From the NCBI GenBank assembly GCA_963677165.2, contig CAXXSX010000002.1, positions 434,001-498,000 of the forward strand: a stretch of 64,000 bases of DNA, written 5' to 3'. Each line of letters starts with the position of its first letter. The stretch's first letter is position 1. Position numbers and translations under genes: made by a program. This DNA comes from JAFGXT01 sp963677165. Its GTDB lineage: Bacteria > Verrucomicrobiota > Lentisphaeria > Victivallales > SZUA-371. Positions 16,761 through 25,374 of this stretch are shown here, one piece after another. The notes beneath the pieces were generated by a model that was not told the DNA's origin, did not search any database, and saw only the letters and a program-made list of their open reading frames with translations.

Positions 16761-17729
16761 TTAAGCGGTTGATCTCATAACGATATGAGGAACCAGAGCC
16801 TCGTCTAACTCACTGTTTCCGTAAATTAGATTAATTAGTTTTGTAACAGCCCGTTGTCCCTGTTCACGAAACGGCTGATGAATCGTGGTAAGTGGCGGGT
16901 CAACAAGGGATGTAAGCTGAAGGTCATCATATCCGACCAGCAGCACATCTCTTCCAGGTTCCAATCCGGCAGCCCGAATATAGCGGAGACAATACATTGC
17001 ATCTTCATCGGTAGTAGCAAAAACCCCGACAGGAAATTGCCCTCCGCTGTCTTGAAAATTCTGTAGCCACGAAGTTAATTCCGATGAGGCAATCTCGCGT
17101 CGATCACAGTCAGATAGATCATCGATAAAAGCCGAAGTTCTGGGAGAGAATGCCGTTGTTGCCAGATAAACGGAACAGGAATGCCTTTTCAGGCAATCTG
17201 CCGCAGCCTGCACTCCAGCCTTCTCATCCATATAGAGAACAGGCAGTTTCGGATCATTCTGTGGGACGGCATTTAGCAATATTGCCTTCCCTCCTGAAGA
17301 ATTATATTCCTTGAATAATTCGCTGATCGTATCAGAAGTATTTATATCAAAAGGATAAGAAATTATACCAGACGACGGATTCCTTATATTATCACGGATA
17401 AACCCGGCATAGGATTTATAACTCAGGCCAAAATAGAAGTTCAATGGAAAGCCATTTTCCGCAGCAGTCTCTGAAATACCCGTCATTAGATCTGCAATCA
17501 GCCGATTTGAATATTCCGGCAGAAAAACTCCAATCGTTGCGGAACGCCCCCGTTTCATAAATTCCGCGATCCGGTTATGACGGAATCCCAAACGCTGTGC
17601 GGTTTCCTCCACTAACTGTTTCGTAGCGGGAGATACTCTCGCATTAGCATCCGGATTCGGATTAAGCGCCCGGGACACAACTGAATGGGATAAATTAAGT
17701 TCCCTGGCTATATCTTTTATCGTAATCAT
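16761..17729 (-). CDS. LacI family transcriptional repressor
   Basis: 322 residues. The ATG at 17729 gives a start MITIKDIARELNLSHSVVSRAL, the DNA-binding helix-turn-helix of the LacI family; a TTG just upstream is less likely. The rest is a periplasmic-binding-protein-like effector domain, with GVFLPEYSN (about 63), GVFATTDEDAMY and DVLLVGYDDLQL near the C-terminus. The next gene downstream on the same strand is the epimerase, 78 nt away. An operator copy sits at 17755-17770, so it should repress itself and the epimerase. The inducer is probably the epimerase substrate or product. Confidence 0.9.
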   Translation of the reverse strand: MITIKDIARELNLSHSVVSRALNPNPDANARVSPATKQLVEETAQRLGFRHNRIAEFMKRGRSATIGVFLPEYSNRLIADLMTGISETAAENGFPLNFYFGLSYKSYAGFIRDNIRNPSSGIISYPFDINTSDTISELFKEYNSSGGKAILLNAVPQNDPKLPVLYMDEKAGVQAAADCLKRHSCSVYLATTAFSPRTSAFIDDLSDCDRREIASSELTSWLQNFQDSGGQFPVGVFATTDEDAMYCLRYIRAAGLEPGRDVLLVGYDDLQLTSLVDPPLTTIHQPFREQGQRAVTKLINLIYGNSELDEALVPHIVMRSTA

Positions 17730-17754
17730 CAAATACAGGCCTCTTTTTAATAAA

Positions 17755-17770
17755 AAACAAACGTGTGTTC
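17755..17770. promoter_or_regulatory. LacI-family operator, autoregulatory copy
   Basis: AAACAAACGTGTGTTC differs from the epimerase operator only in the first base. It lies 26 nt upstream of the lacI-type start codon. Confidence 0.75.
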
Positions 17771-17943
17771 TGTATTAAATATAAATCCACTCGCTCCAAA
17801 AACAATATGAGTTTTAATATAATTGGTTTTAATCTTTGAAATTTGCTACCTGAGTCTTATCTCGTTGATATAACGACCTGATAGAGATCCTATGCCCATA
17901 ATTTAACGTTTACAGAAAAAATACAGAAAAAAATTTTTTTCTC

Positions 17944-17977
17944 TTGACAAACCCCATAAGGTATCATAAGGTATTAA
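17944..17977 (+). promoter_or_regulatory. Promoter with tandem 10-bp repeats before the GntR gene
   Basis: TTGACA at 17944-17949 is a good -35 box. Two exact copies of CATAAGGTAT stand back to back at 17955-17964 and 17965-17974, filling the spacer and running to a possible -10 (TATTAA, 17972-17977). A protein bound there would block RNA polymerase; the GntR protein encoded downstream is the natural candidate. Confidence 0.5.
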
Positions 17978-18020
17978 TACAATATAAAATAAAACCTTTA
18001 ATCATGAATTATAATTAATT

Positions 18021-19133
18021 ATGCATAATAAACAAAAAGAATTGACTGCCGATTTTTCATCTCCGGCATATATCCGGATGGTTGACTATCTAACGGAAAA
18101 AATCCGTTCTGGGAGTCTGCAACATGGAGAAATATTACCTCCGGAAAAGAAGCTGGCTGAACAATTGAGCTGCAGTCGAGTAACATTGCGGCACGCATTA
18201 CAGATTCTTGAGCAGAAAGGATTAATCATTAAACGTCGAGGGCGCAATGGCGGTAATTTTATTAGTTACAGGCCAGATCCGGCCAATGTAAAAAGAAAAA
18301 ATATTGGTTTGATAAGCAATATCACCTCCCCGGCTACAGAACCGTATTTTCTTCATCTATTATCAGGAATTCAGAATGAACTAGTGGACAAAGCGAAGCT
18401 GCACCTCATTGCGAAGGAAAGCAGGGAATTCCAGGATGTTATGAATGATAACACTATTGATGGCATGTTGCTCATCGGGTGTGGGCGATCAGATGAACAA
18501 ATATATGAATATCTTGAACGAACAGGTATGCCCCATACTATAATCAATTCATACTTTGACTTCTATACCAACCGAGGTTTTGTGTCATGTGATTCCGACA
18601 ACTTTGCCGGTGGGCTTGAAGCAATGAAACACCTCATAGAACTGGGGCATACCCAAATCGGCTACATCGGTTGCTCCAATGAGCGTTCAAATCAGCTGGA
18701 TCGTTACAATGCATATAAGCATGCATTAAGCGAAAACAATATTCCATTCAATTCCGGCCTGGTCCATATCTGTGAAAACAATGCTCAAAACGGTTTCTCA
18801 TACAATACTGCCATTGACATGTTACAACAAACAAACAAACCGACCGCAATTTTTGTTGCTGGTTATTATATGACGATTGAAGCAATTCAAGCAATCAAAG
18901 AGTGCAATTTACGCGTTCCGGATGATATTTCCATTGTGGGGTTCGACGATTTTAACATCAGTATGCACATTTCTCCACCACTAACTACTGTGCGCCAGCC
19001 TCTTGAGGAAATTGGCCGGCAGTCAACCCAACAGCTTCTGGAATGGATTACTTCGGGTATAGTAAAAAATAGACAGTTGACATTACCAACAGAACTAATC
19101 ATTCGTGGAAGTACGGCTCCGCTGAAAAATTAA
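18021..19133 (+). CDS. GntR-type regulator with LacI-like ligand-binding domain
   Basis: 370 residues. The N-terminal winged helix (about 10-80) has the GntR signature LPPEKKLAEQLSCSRVTLRHAL. The rest resembles the LacI/periplasmic binding fold, with TPFVSCDSDN-type and DISIVGFDDFNISMHISPPL segments (about 310-330) and the closing GRQSTQQLLEWI. Such hybrid regulators respond to sugars, here probably a product of the secreted protein and glycosidase-like genes just downstream (19.3-22.4 kb). The start has no clear Shine-Dalgarno site. Confidence 0.87.
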   Translation: MHNKQKELTADFSSPAYIRMVDYLTEKIRSGSLQHGEILPPEKKLAEQLSCSRVTLRHALQILEQKGLIIKRRGRNGGNFISYRPDPANVKRKNIGLISNITSPATEPYFLHLLSGIQNELVDKAKLHLIAKESREFQDVMNDNTIDGMLLIGCGRSDEQIYEYLERTGMPHTIINSYFDFYTNRGFVSCDSDNFAGGLEAMKHLIELGHTQIGYIGCSNERSNQLDRYNAYKHALSENNIPFNSGLVHICENNAQNGFSYNTAIDMLQQTNKPTAIFVAGYYMTIEAIQAIKECNLRVPDDISIVGFDDFNISMHISPPLTTVRQPLEEIGRQSTQQLLEWITSGIVKNRQLTLPTELIIRGSTAPLKN

Positions 19134-19297
19134 TTAATCATTAAGCTGTATAAGAAAATTTAAGGAAAACATATATGCTAAGATAATATAATCTGATCAG
19201 GCTACTTACCGTAAAGGCAAAACATTAAAATCAAATTACCCGACTGTTTTTAGTCGCAATATCATATAAAAAAATAAACCACAGGAGCTATAAAAAG

Positions 19298-20482
19298 ATG
19301 AATTATTATCCATGGAAGCAATTAAGATTTTTAGTCTTTCTGTCCTTGGGACTCGGTTTTATTGTACCCAATGTCCAGGCAAATGACTTAACAAAAGTCG
19401 TAAAATCCAAAAACTTTAAATATCGAATTATGATCGACAAAGTAAATGGAACACCAAAGCTGAAGGAATCAGAATTTGCGCTAGTGGCAGCCCAGAAATT
19501 CAATATCATTTGTCCCCGCCACGGAGCAGAAGATCCGGTAACGGCGGAACGAAGCGCCAAACTGGCCGGCAAGTATAACCTCATGTGGATGGGATGGCTC
19601 CGAGGAACGCTTCGCACTTCTGACAAGGATGACCAATACACTCTGGAAGACGGGTTCACTTTTAACATATGCAGCCCTAACTCGAAACGTCTTTATGACA
19701 CCTTGAAAAAACGGATTATGACGTTAGCAAAGCTCTCTCTGCGTTATCCTGTACTAGGCGCATTTATGGATTTCGAACTATATGCCAGGCCACTTCCCAA
19801 AACCTACTGGTGTGGTCATGCATACACCTTCAGTTATGATCTTAACAGCTTGAAATCATATTGCCGGACTAAAGGCATAAAATTGCCTCCATTAACACCC
19901 GACAAGCGTGCAGACTGGCTCAACGGCAAGGGAAAACTGGACGACTACAAGCAATGGCAGATAAATGAATGGCGAAAATCGTTACATGAACTGCGCGCTA
20001 CTATTGATAAAGTCAATCCAGATTTTCAATTTGCCATATACCCGGGCCGCTGCTATACACGATATATCGACAAAGCCGTATGGCCGGAGCTAAGCACGAA
20101 ACAGGCCCCCGCAATCTGCGCAGAACACTATACCTACGGCAAAGGAGCACCAAAAAAGGATACGAACAAAAACTACTGGAAGATTTCCGATGAGGAAGGA
20201 CTTAAATTGAATAATGAGTTTATAATCCGCCGTCGTAATATATTCCGTTCAAGTCCCATTCCGTTCAAAATTATTGGGGGGCTTGACCCAATCGACAAAG
20301 GAGGTAAAAATCCTGTTTTCATGGCGGCAACCGCCGTTCAAATGTCAAAAATAGGAAATGGCTACTGGGTTTTCTACGAAGGATTAAAAACTAATTCAAT
20401 ACTGTCAAAAAAATTCGAAAAGTGGTTTACTATTGCCAATGAAGCAATTGAAAACGGAACATTTCATATGCGGGTTTACTAA
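19298..20482 (+). CDS. Secreted TIM-barrel glycosidase-like protein
   Basis: 394 residues with a signal peptide (MNYYPWKQ... ending near QAND, about 30) and a good aggag site. The body has features of putative glycosyl hydrolase barrels: ICPRHG near strand 2, LGAFMDFELYARP (about 155-167) where acidic residues end a strand, FAIYPGRCYTRY (about 245-256), AICAEHYTYG (about 270) and IIGGLDPIDKG (about 325). The carboxylates in FMDFELY and AEHYTY could be catalytic, but this is a guess. I do not recognise a named CAZy family. It probably acts outside the cytoplasm on a polysaccharide. Confidence 0.6.
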   Translation: MNYYPWKQLRFLVFLSLGLGFIVPNVQANDLTKVVKSKNFKYRIMIDKVNGTPKLKESEFALVAAQKFNIICPRHGAEDPVTAERSAKLAGKYNLMWMGWLRGTLRTSDKDDQYTLEDGFTFNICSPNSKRLYDTLKKRIMTLAKLSLRYPVLGAFMDFELYARPLPKTYWCGHAYTFSYDLNSLKSYCRTKGIKLPPLTPDKRADWLNGKGKLDDYKQWQINEWRKSLHELRATIDKVNPDFQFAIYPGRCYTRYIDKAVWPELSTKQAPAICAEHYTYGKGAPKKDTNKNYWKISDEEGLKLNNEFIIRRRNIFRSSPIPFKIIGGLDPIDKGGKNPVFMAATAVQMSKIGNGYWVFYEGLKTNSILSKKFEKWFTIANEAIENGTFHMRVY

Positions 20483-20523
20483 ATGAAAACAGGCAGGATG
20501 TGCGTTCTCTACGCTCGTCCTGC

Positions 20524-20551
20524 TTGACATGTCACTTAATTAATATATAAT
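20524..20551 (+). promoter_or_regulatory. Strong promoter for the prepilin-like gene
   Basis: TTGACA (20524-20529) and TATAAT (20546-20551) are both perfect consensus boxes with a 16-nt spacer. The prepilin-like ATG follows about 30 nt later. An imperfect hairpin, GCAGGA...TCCTGC (20493-20523), lies just before it and may end the upstream transcript. Confidence 0.65.
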
Positions 20552-20581
20552 TTTATAGAAAATAAATCGGAGTACAAAAAA

Positions 20582-21307
20582 ATGAAAAAAATTCATGATT
20601 TTACACTCATCGAATTGCTGGTCGTGGTAGCAATAATAGCTATTTTAGCCAGTTTGCTGCTCCCCTCTCTATCCAGAGCCAGAGATATGGCAAAGACAGC
20701 AAGTTGCATCTCCAACCTGAAGCAGCAAGGTAATGCTATTATGCTATATAACTCAGATAATAATGGCTATATGCCGCTCGTGCAGGCAAATATTTTTGAC
20801 TGGAACGGACCAAGCAAACGGCGATGCTGGATCCAACTAATTGAAAGCTATGTTGCCGGCGGGAGAAACCCGTGGGCACGTTATAAAAATTTGTCTCCAG
20901 CGCCAGTATTCTTCTGTCCCGGGGATAAGACTCATGCTCAAGTCTACACATATAGCAACTATGGCTCAACATTGACAGCAGGCAATTACATGTATAACAG
21001 CAGACTTGGCGACTATGCCGGTTATCCAAGCAATCAGAATTATAAACCACGTCTAATCTCAAGGTGCAAATCGCCATCAACCTCAGCAACTACTGTGGAC
21101 GGCAACTGCCAGTCTCTCGCCCGTATTAAATTCGATATTTCGTCTCGGGACTCATTGCTTCAGTATGTTGATATGCGACACAGCTCAAAAGGAGCCAATA
21201 CACTTTTCGCTGATGGCCATGCTCAAACTTTACCAAAGCTAACATCAATGCCGGAAGCCACTATCTGGAAATATTTCTGGATAAACCATTTGAATAATTG
21301 GCCCTAA
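20582..21307 (+). CDS. Prepilin-like secreted protein with H-X9-DG-type motif
   Basis: 241 residues. The N-terminus is a type III prepilin signal, with a basic leader, then FTLIELLVVVAIIAILASLLLP, so the G/A-x-F-T-x-x-E-class peptidase site and hydrophobic helix are present (leader cut before Phe). The C-terminal RHSSKGANTLFADGH is a close variant of the H-X9-DG motif. Such proteins are very abundant in Lentisphaerota and are thought to be pseudopilins or surface proteins. It sits between two glycosidase-like genes and has its own strong promoter. Confidence 0.85.
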   Translation: MKKIHDFTLIELLVVVAIIAILASLLLPSLSRARDMAKTASCISNLKQQGNAIMLYNSDNNGYMPLVQANIFDWNGPSKRRCWIQLIESYVAGGRNPWARYKNLSPAPVFFCPGDKTHAQVYTYSNYGSTLTAGNYMYNSRLGDYAGYPSNQNYKPRLISRCKSPSTSATTVDGNCQSLARIKFDISSRDSLLQYVDMRHSSKGANTLFADGHAQTLPKLTSMPEATIWKYFWINHLNNWP

Positions 21308-21421
21308 TCTCTGCCGGCTTTAATATTCCCACATATTGTTCAATAACTTATCTGTCTTTTTAACAGACTGACAGGCTTTTACTATACATAATTCAATGAT
21401 AAAAAAATTTCAGGAGTATAA

Positions 21422-22357
21422 ATGAAAATAACTGCTACCTTTATAGATGAAATAAGTCATGATATTCCACACCAGAATTGGGGTCCACGAGAATGGGACA
21501 AAGACTTTCAGGCCATGAAAGCCATCGGTATTGATACCGTAGTAGTAATCCGTTGTGGCTGGAAACGTTGGATGGCTTATCCCAGTAGAATACTGGCAGA
21601 TAAAATTCAGGGCTATATGCCGGAAATTGACCTGATCGATCTTTTTCTGCGTTTAAGCGAGAAATATGAAATGAAACTCTTTTTAGGCTTGTATGATTCC
21701 GGCTTTTACTGGATGCAGGGCGACTGGAATAAAGAAATTGAATTAAATATGCCAGTAATCGATGAGGTTTGGGAACGTTATGGCAGCTATCCTGCTTTTG
21801 GCGGCTGGTATCTGTGCCAGGAAGTTAGCCGTAGAACCGGCAAAGTGGTCGAACTGTATGCCAAGATGGGACGTCATTGCAAGGAAATCTCTGGCGGACT
21901 CCCCATTCTGATTTCTCCCTATATCCAGGGCAACAAGACCGGTGCCTGGGACCCTCGAGTACTTTCCGGCGAGCAGAGTATCTTGCCGGAAGATCATGAA
22001 CGCGAGTGGAACAACATTCTTGATGGCTTAAAAGACATTGTGGACATCGTGGCGTTCCAAGATGGTCATGTGGACTTTTTTGAACTCAGCTCCTACTTGG
22101 AAATAAACCGTAAATTAACGGACCGGTTTAACATGCAATGCTGGACAAACTGTGAAACATTTGATCGGGAAATGCCTATCAAATTCCTGCCACTAAAATG
22201 GGAGAAGGTATTACTGAAATTGAAAGCAGCAGAACAAGCTGGAGCTTGTAAAGCGATTACTTTTGAATTCTCTCATTTTATGAGCCCAAATTCCTGCTAT
22301 CCGCAAGCCCATGGACTATATAACCGTTACTGCGAATATTTTGATATCAAAGCATAA
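21422..22357 (+). CDS. DUF4434-like TIM-barrel protein, putative glycoside hydrolase
   Basis: 311 residues with an aggag site, no signal peptide. It starts ATFIDEISHDIPHQNW and reads like DUF4434 proteins: IDTVVVIRCGWKRW (about 38-51), LGLYDSGFYW (about 84), GGWYLCQEVSR (about 126-136, Glu near a strand end), PILISPY and AFQDGHVDF. The family has TIM-barrel folds and is viewed as glycosidase-related. The location at the end of a GntR-regulated cassette suggests an intracellular step in breaking down the imported sugar. Catalytic activity is inference. Confidence 0.65.
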   Translation: MKITATFIDEISHDIPHQNWGPREWDKDFQAMKAIGIDTVVVIRCGWKRWMAYPSRILADKIQGYMPEIDLIDLFLRLSEKYEMKLFLGLYDSGFYWMQGDWNKEIELNMPVIDEVWERYGSYPAFGGWYLCQEVSRRTGKVVELYAKMGRHCKEISGGLPILISPYIQGNKTGAWDPRVLSGEQSILPEDHEREWNNILDGLKDIVDIVAFQDGHVDFFELSSYLEINRKLTDRFNMQCWTNCETFDREMPIKFLPLKWEKVLLKLKAAEQAGACKAITFEFSHFMSPNSCYPQAHGLYNRYCEYFDIKA

Positions 22358-22825
22358 AGCACAAACAAACTCATTCCCCGAATCAATTATATCTTAACAT
22401 GCATGTAATAAAACGGGGAATTTCTCTTCTTCCTGTTTCTGAAACTCAAGATCTACTTACCCAAAACCCAAACTCAGAAATCATTATGACGCCGTGGCGG
22501 AAAGTGCAAACGTGAAAGACGACTCCGCCTTATGAAGTAAAGGATGCCTTTCGACATACTTCTATATTTTTTGCCCAGACAATAAAATGGCGGTGTGCGC
22601 GCAATTAAAACGAAAATTTCTCTGCCGGATAATTTGAATATAATATATTGGATTTGAGCACTTTGCAAGAAAGAAAGATTTTCAAGCCATCCAAAGTTCA
22701 GAAGTCTAATTGATCTCATTCCTTTCTGACATTCAAGCCTGCTCTATTTTCTGGAAGCGGATTTGACGGATTTCCTGAATCAAAATTTGCAGCAAGAAAT
22801 AAGTCAGATGATATTTTTATCCTTT
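22358..22825. other. Intergenic stretch with decayed sequence
   Basis: No intact gene is visible. The 16-bp sequence AATAAAATGGCGGTGT at 22581-22596 recurs exactly at 29025-29040 in the other long gene-free gap, so both may be remains of the same kind of element. Low confidence. Confidence 0.3.
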
Positions 22826-22949
22826 TCATGTGCGATTTTGTAGAAACTGCTGGCGGAAGCGTAGAGGCATGCCAAAATATTTTTTTGAAGGCGACAGTAA
22901 AATATGTCGGGCTTTCATAGCCACACTGTAAAGTGATTGTGTCCACCAT
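22826..22949 (-). pseudogene. AraC family regulator remnant (C-terminal helix-turn-helix)
   Basis: On the minus strand the fragment reads TITLQCGYESPTYFTVAFKK, the second helix-turn-helix of an AraC regulator. Just after it a run of A (seven bases) shifts the frame: removing one A restores KKYFGMPLRFRQQFLQNRT, the normal family ending, followed by a stop at 22826-22828. The N-terminal part of the gene is missing. This is a decayed regulator, adjacent to the GntR cassettes. Confidence 0.75.
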
Positions 22950-23232
22950 AATGTTGGAATTATTGCGTTTTTATGAAATATTACAATTCTCTACCACCAA
23001 TTAATTACTCTTAGCCTTTTACTGTTTAGTCTATGAACTATCTGCTACATCATTTATGCTGAAATTCGTATTCTAAGGGAATTCAATCAAACACAAAATA
23101 ACCCAGTTAAAATACTCTGGGTATAATTGGATAAAATAAATTTACAGCAATAAATAAGCTAAAAAACCACCTTATAAAAATAAACAAACCCAAAAGACAT
23201 CAATCAAATTTGCATTTTTTTCAAGACAGATG

Positions 23233-23261
23233 TTGACATCTGGTTATTACAGAGGTAATCT
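23233..23261 (+). promoter_or_regulatory. Promoter and inverted repeat before the second GntR gene
   Basis: TTGACA (23233-23238) and TAATCT (23256-23261) are 17 nt apart. The inverted repeat ATTAC-agag-GTAAT (23246-23259) overlaps the spacer and -10, a fitting place for autorepression. Confidence 0.4.
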
Positions 23262-23304
23262 TATTAACATAATACAGAAACAAACAGCAATAAGAGAAAA
23301 CTGA

Positions 23305-24429
23305 ATGAATACGAATTACACCAAAGCTTCCGTCCAGGAGATAGCCGGACGCATCAAGTCCGATATCCGTCACGGCGGCTATATGCCAGGTAGCAAACTA
23401 CCCGGCATGCGGACTTTGAGTGAGAAACTCCGAGTTGACCGCAATATCATCCGGGCAGCCCTCGACAGTCTTGAAACCCAAGGGGCAGTAACCAAAAAAG
23501 CACGCAGTGGAGTCTTTGTCTCTCCCAATATGTTTTCCAGCAATCTTCGTGAGCTTTATATTTATACACACTGTCAGGAAGGAACCAGACAAGTTTGCTA
23601 TGTGGAACAGGCATTGGAACTTCATCGAAAATTCGGATACCGTCGTCGCTTCAATATAACGCTGCGTTATTCCGGCTGGAACAAAATGTCCAAGGATTTA
23701 TTGCAAAGTGAACTGCTTAAGGCACGGACAGGCAATGCCACTATTCTCGTGATCAGCGGCGCCATAATTGATGAAGAAAAGCTCGAGATTTTAAATAAAA
23801 TGGAGCTACCGTATTTGGTGATAGGAGAGAGCCAGCATGATCTATCTCGCTTTCGTTTCAATCAGGTATATGCCAGCTGCGCGGCAAAGGGAATGGATAT
23901 CGGTAATTTCATAATCCGTAGTCCTTATCAAAATATCGCCTACTTCGCCGTTCCCCAAAATACAATGACCTATGAGGAAGAATATATCGATATACTCAAA
24001 AAGTATATGAGAAATTCTGAAAAAGAACTAATCGTGAAACGTTTGCAATATGACCAGCATCTTCGGGCCAAATGCTCCCGCTATTATGAGGTGGCTGTAC
24101 GGGAACTGTTGGCTTCGGGCTCACGCCCCGACCTGCTTCATTTTTCGGACGAAATCGATGTTCAGGCTATTGCCCGAATTGTAGGGGAATACGGACTGCG
24201 CGTTCCAGAAGATGTCAACATTCTAGCTTGCTCCCAAAGCATGAAAAATCCAATTCCTGGAATTTTTGTGGTCCAGACTGACTTTGATAAATTTGCCAAC
24301 GAAGTTTTCGATCTATGTGAAAAAATTGCCGATGGAAAATGTGAACCAGAAAAACACAATCTCACACATCTAGTTTCCAATGAAATTTTGGAACTTAATT
24401 TCCAAAATCTCATAAAATTATTCTATTGA
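23305..24429 (+). CDS. GntR family regulator
   Basis: 374 residues. The winged-helix N-terminus (about 1-75) contains the GntR-type LPGMRTLSEKLRVDRNIIRAALDSLE pattern. The C-terminal two thirds resemble a LacI-like effector domain in order of strands (TILVISGAIID, YQNIAYFAVPQN, VPEDVNILACSQ), though more divergent than that of the GntR gene at 18 kb. It probably controls the prepilin-like and large GH-A genes that follow (24.7-28.7 kb). Confidence 0.82.
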   Translation: MNTNYTKASVQEIAGRIKSDIRHGGYMPGSKLPGMRTLSEKLRVDRNIIRAALDSLETQGAVTKKARSGVFVSPNMFSSNLRELYIYTHCQEGTRQVCYVEQALELHRKFGYRRRFNITLRYSGWNKMSKDLLQSELLKARTGNATILVISGAIIDEEKLEILNKMELPYLVIGESQHDLSRFRFNQVYASCAAKGMDIGNFIIRSPYQNIAYFAVPQNTMTYEEEYIDILKKYMRNSEKELIVKRLQYDQHLRAKCSRYYEVAVRELLASGSRPDLLHFSDEIDVQAIARIVGEYGLRVPEDVNILACSQSMKNPIPGIFVVQTDFDKFANEVFDLCEKIADGKCEPEKHNLTHLVSNEILELNFQNLIKLFY

Positions 24430-24691
24430 AGAAATGAAAAAAGCAGATAAAGATTTAATTCTGAACCAATGAACATCATGAGAATATTCGCTGATTCAAG
24501 TTAATAGAACATTAGAGGGAATGCATAAAATCGAGTATAATTCATTCGTGACGCTGGCTAAAAACTTAATAACATAAATATGTTCAGTTTTTTAGATAGA
24601 TATTCAAGAGGTAATTTCTTGCTTCAATTATCACTAAAAAATCAACGCCTAAACGTCAATTTTCTTAACAAAATAACAAAACGAGGGTTTT

Positions 24692-25360
24692 ATGAAGAAA
24701 AAATACTTCACACTGGTCGAGCTCCTTATAGTGATTGCAATTATCGCAATTCTTGCAGCAATGTTACTCCCAGCATTGAACAAAGCCCGAAAGCGAGCCA
24801 GGAGCATTACCTGTTTGAATGCATTGAGGACTAGCGGTCAATTTTTCTGTATGTACACCAATGACTTCAACGGAGTTCTTCCGTCACAGGATGCGACGAG
24901 TGGGACAGGGCGTTGGATTTCTGTAATGAGTATGCTGTACTACGGAGCTAAGTCTACCGATTACGCAAGCACGCGCAGCACTATTGCCGGACGCAAAGGC
25001 TTCCGCTGTCCTGAAAACGCCACGAAGGCCACCGTCCAGGCATGGACTGAACGGGTTAATTACGGGATGAACAACCTGTTAGGTGGGGCCGGGAATGCTA
25101 AAAATCATTTTCCAATCAATAAAGCAAGAGCACCATCACAAACATTGGTAATAGGAGACGGTCAGTGGAGTGACTCCGGCTGGTTCAATAGTCATTTGAC
25201 AACTAATGGCAGTAGCTATGCAGAGATGCTGGTTCAGGGGCCATCCATTATTCATCAAAACCAAACCTCCATTCTTATGATTGATGGGCATGTAGAACGG
25301 AGAACATTGCATAATATACCTTTATCTCCAACACACACGTTTTGGACAGGGTTAAATTAA
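24692..25360 (+). CDS. Prepilin-like secreted protein with H-X9-DG motif
   Basis: 222 residues. The N-terminus is KKKYFTLVELLIVIAIIAIL, a complete prepilin cleavage/methylation segment, and near the C-terminus lies HQNQTSILMIDGH, an exact H-X9-DG motif. A gaggg site precedes the start. The gene ends 12 nt before the start of the large glycosidase-like gene, so the two are probably one transcript. Confidence 0.87.
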   Translation: MKKKYFTLVELLIVIAIIAILAAMLLPALNKARKRARSITCLNALRTSGQFFCMYTNDFNGVLPSQDATSGTGRWISVMSMLYYGAKSTDYASTRSTIAGRKGFRCPENATKATVQAWTERVNYGMNNLLGGAGNAKNHFPINKARAPSQTLVIGDGQWSDSGWFNSHLTTNGSSYAEMLVQGPSIIHQNQTSILMIDGHVERRTLHNIPLSPTHTFWTGLN

Positions 25361-25374
25361 CAAGGGAGATATTA

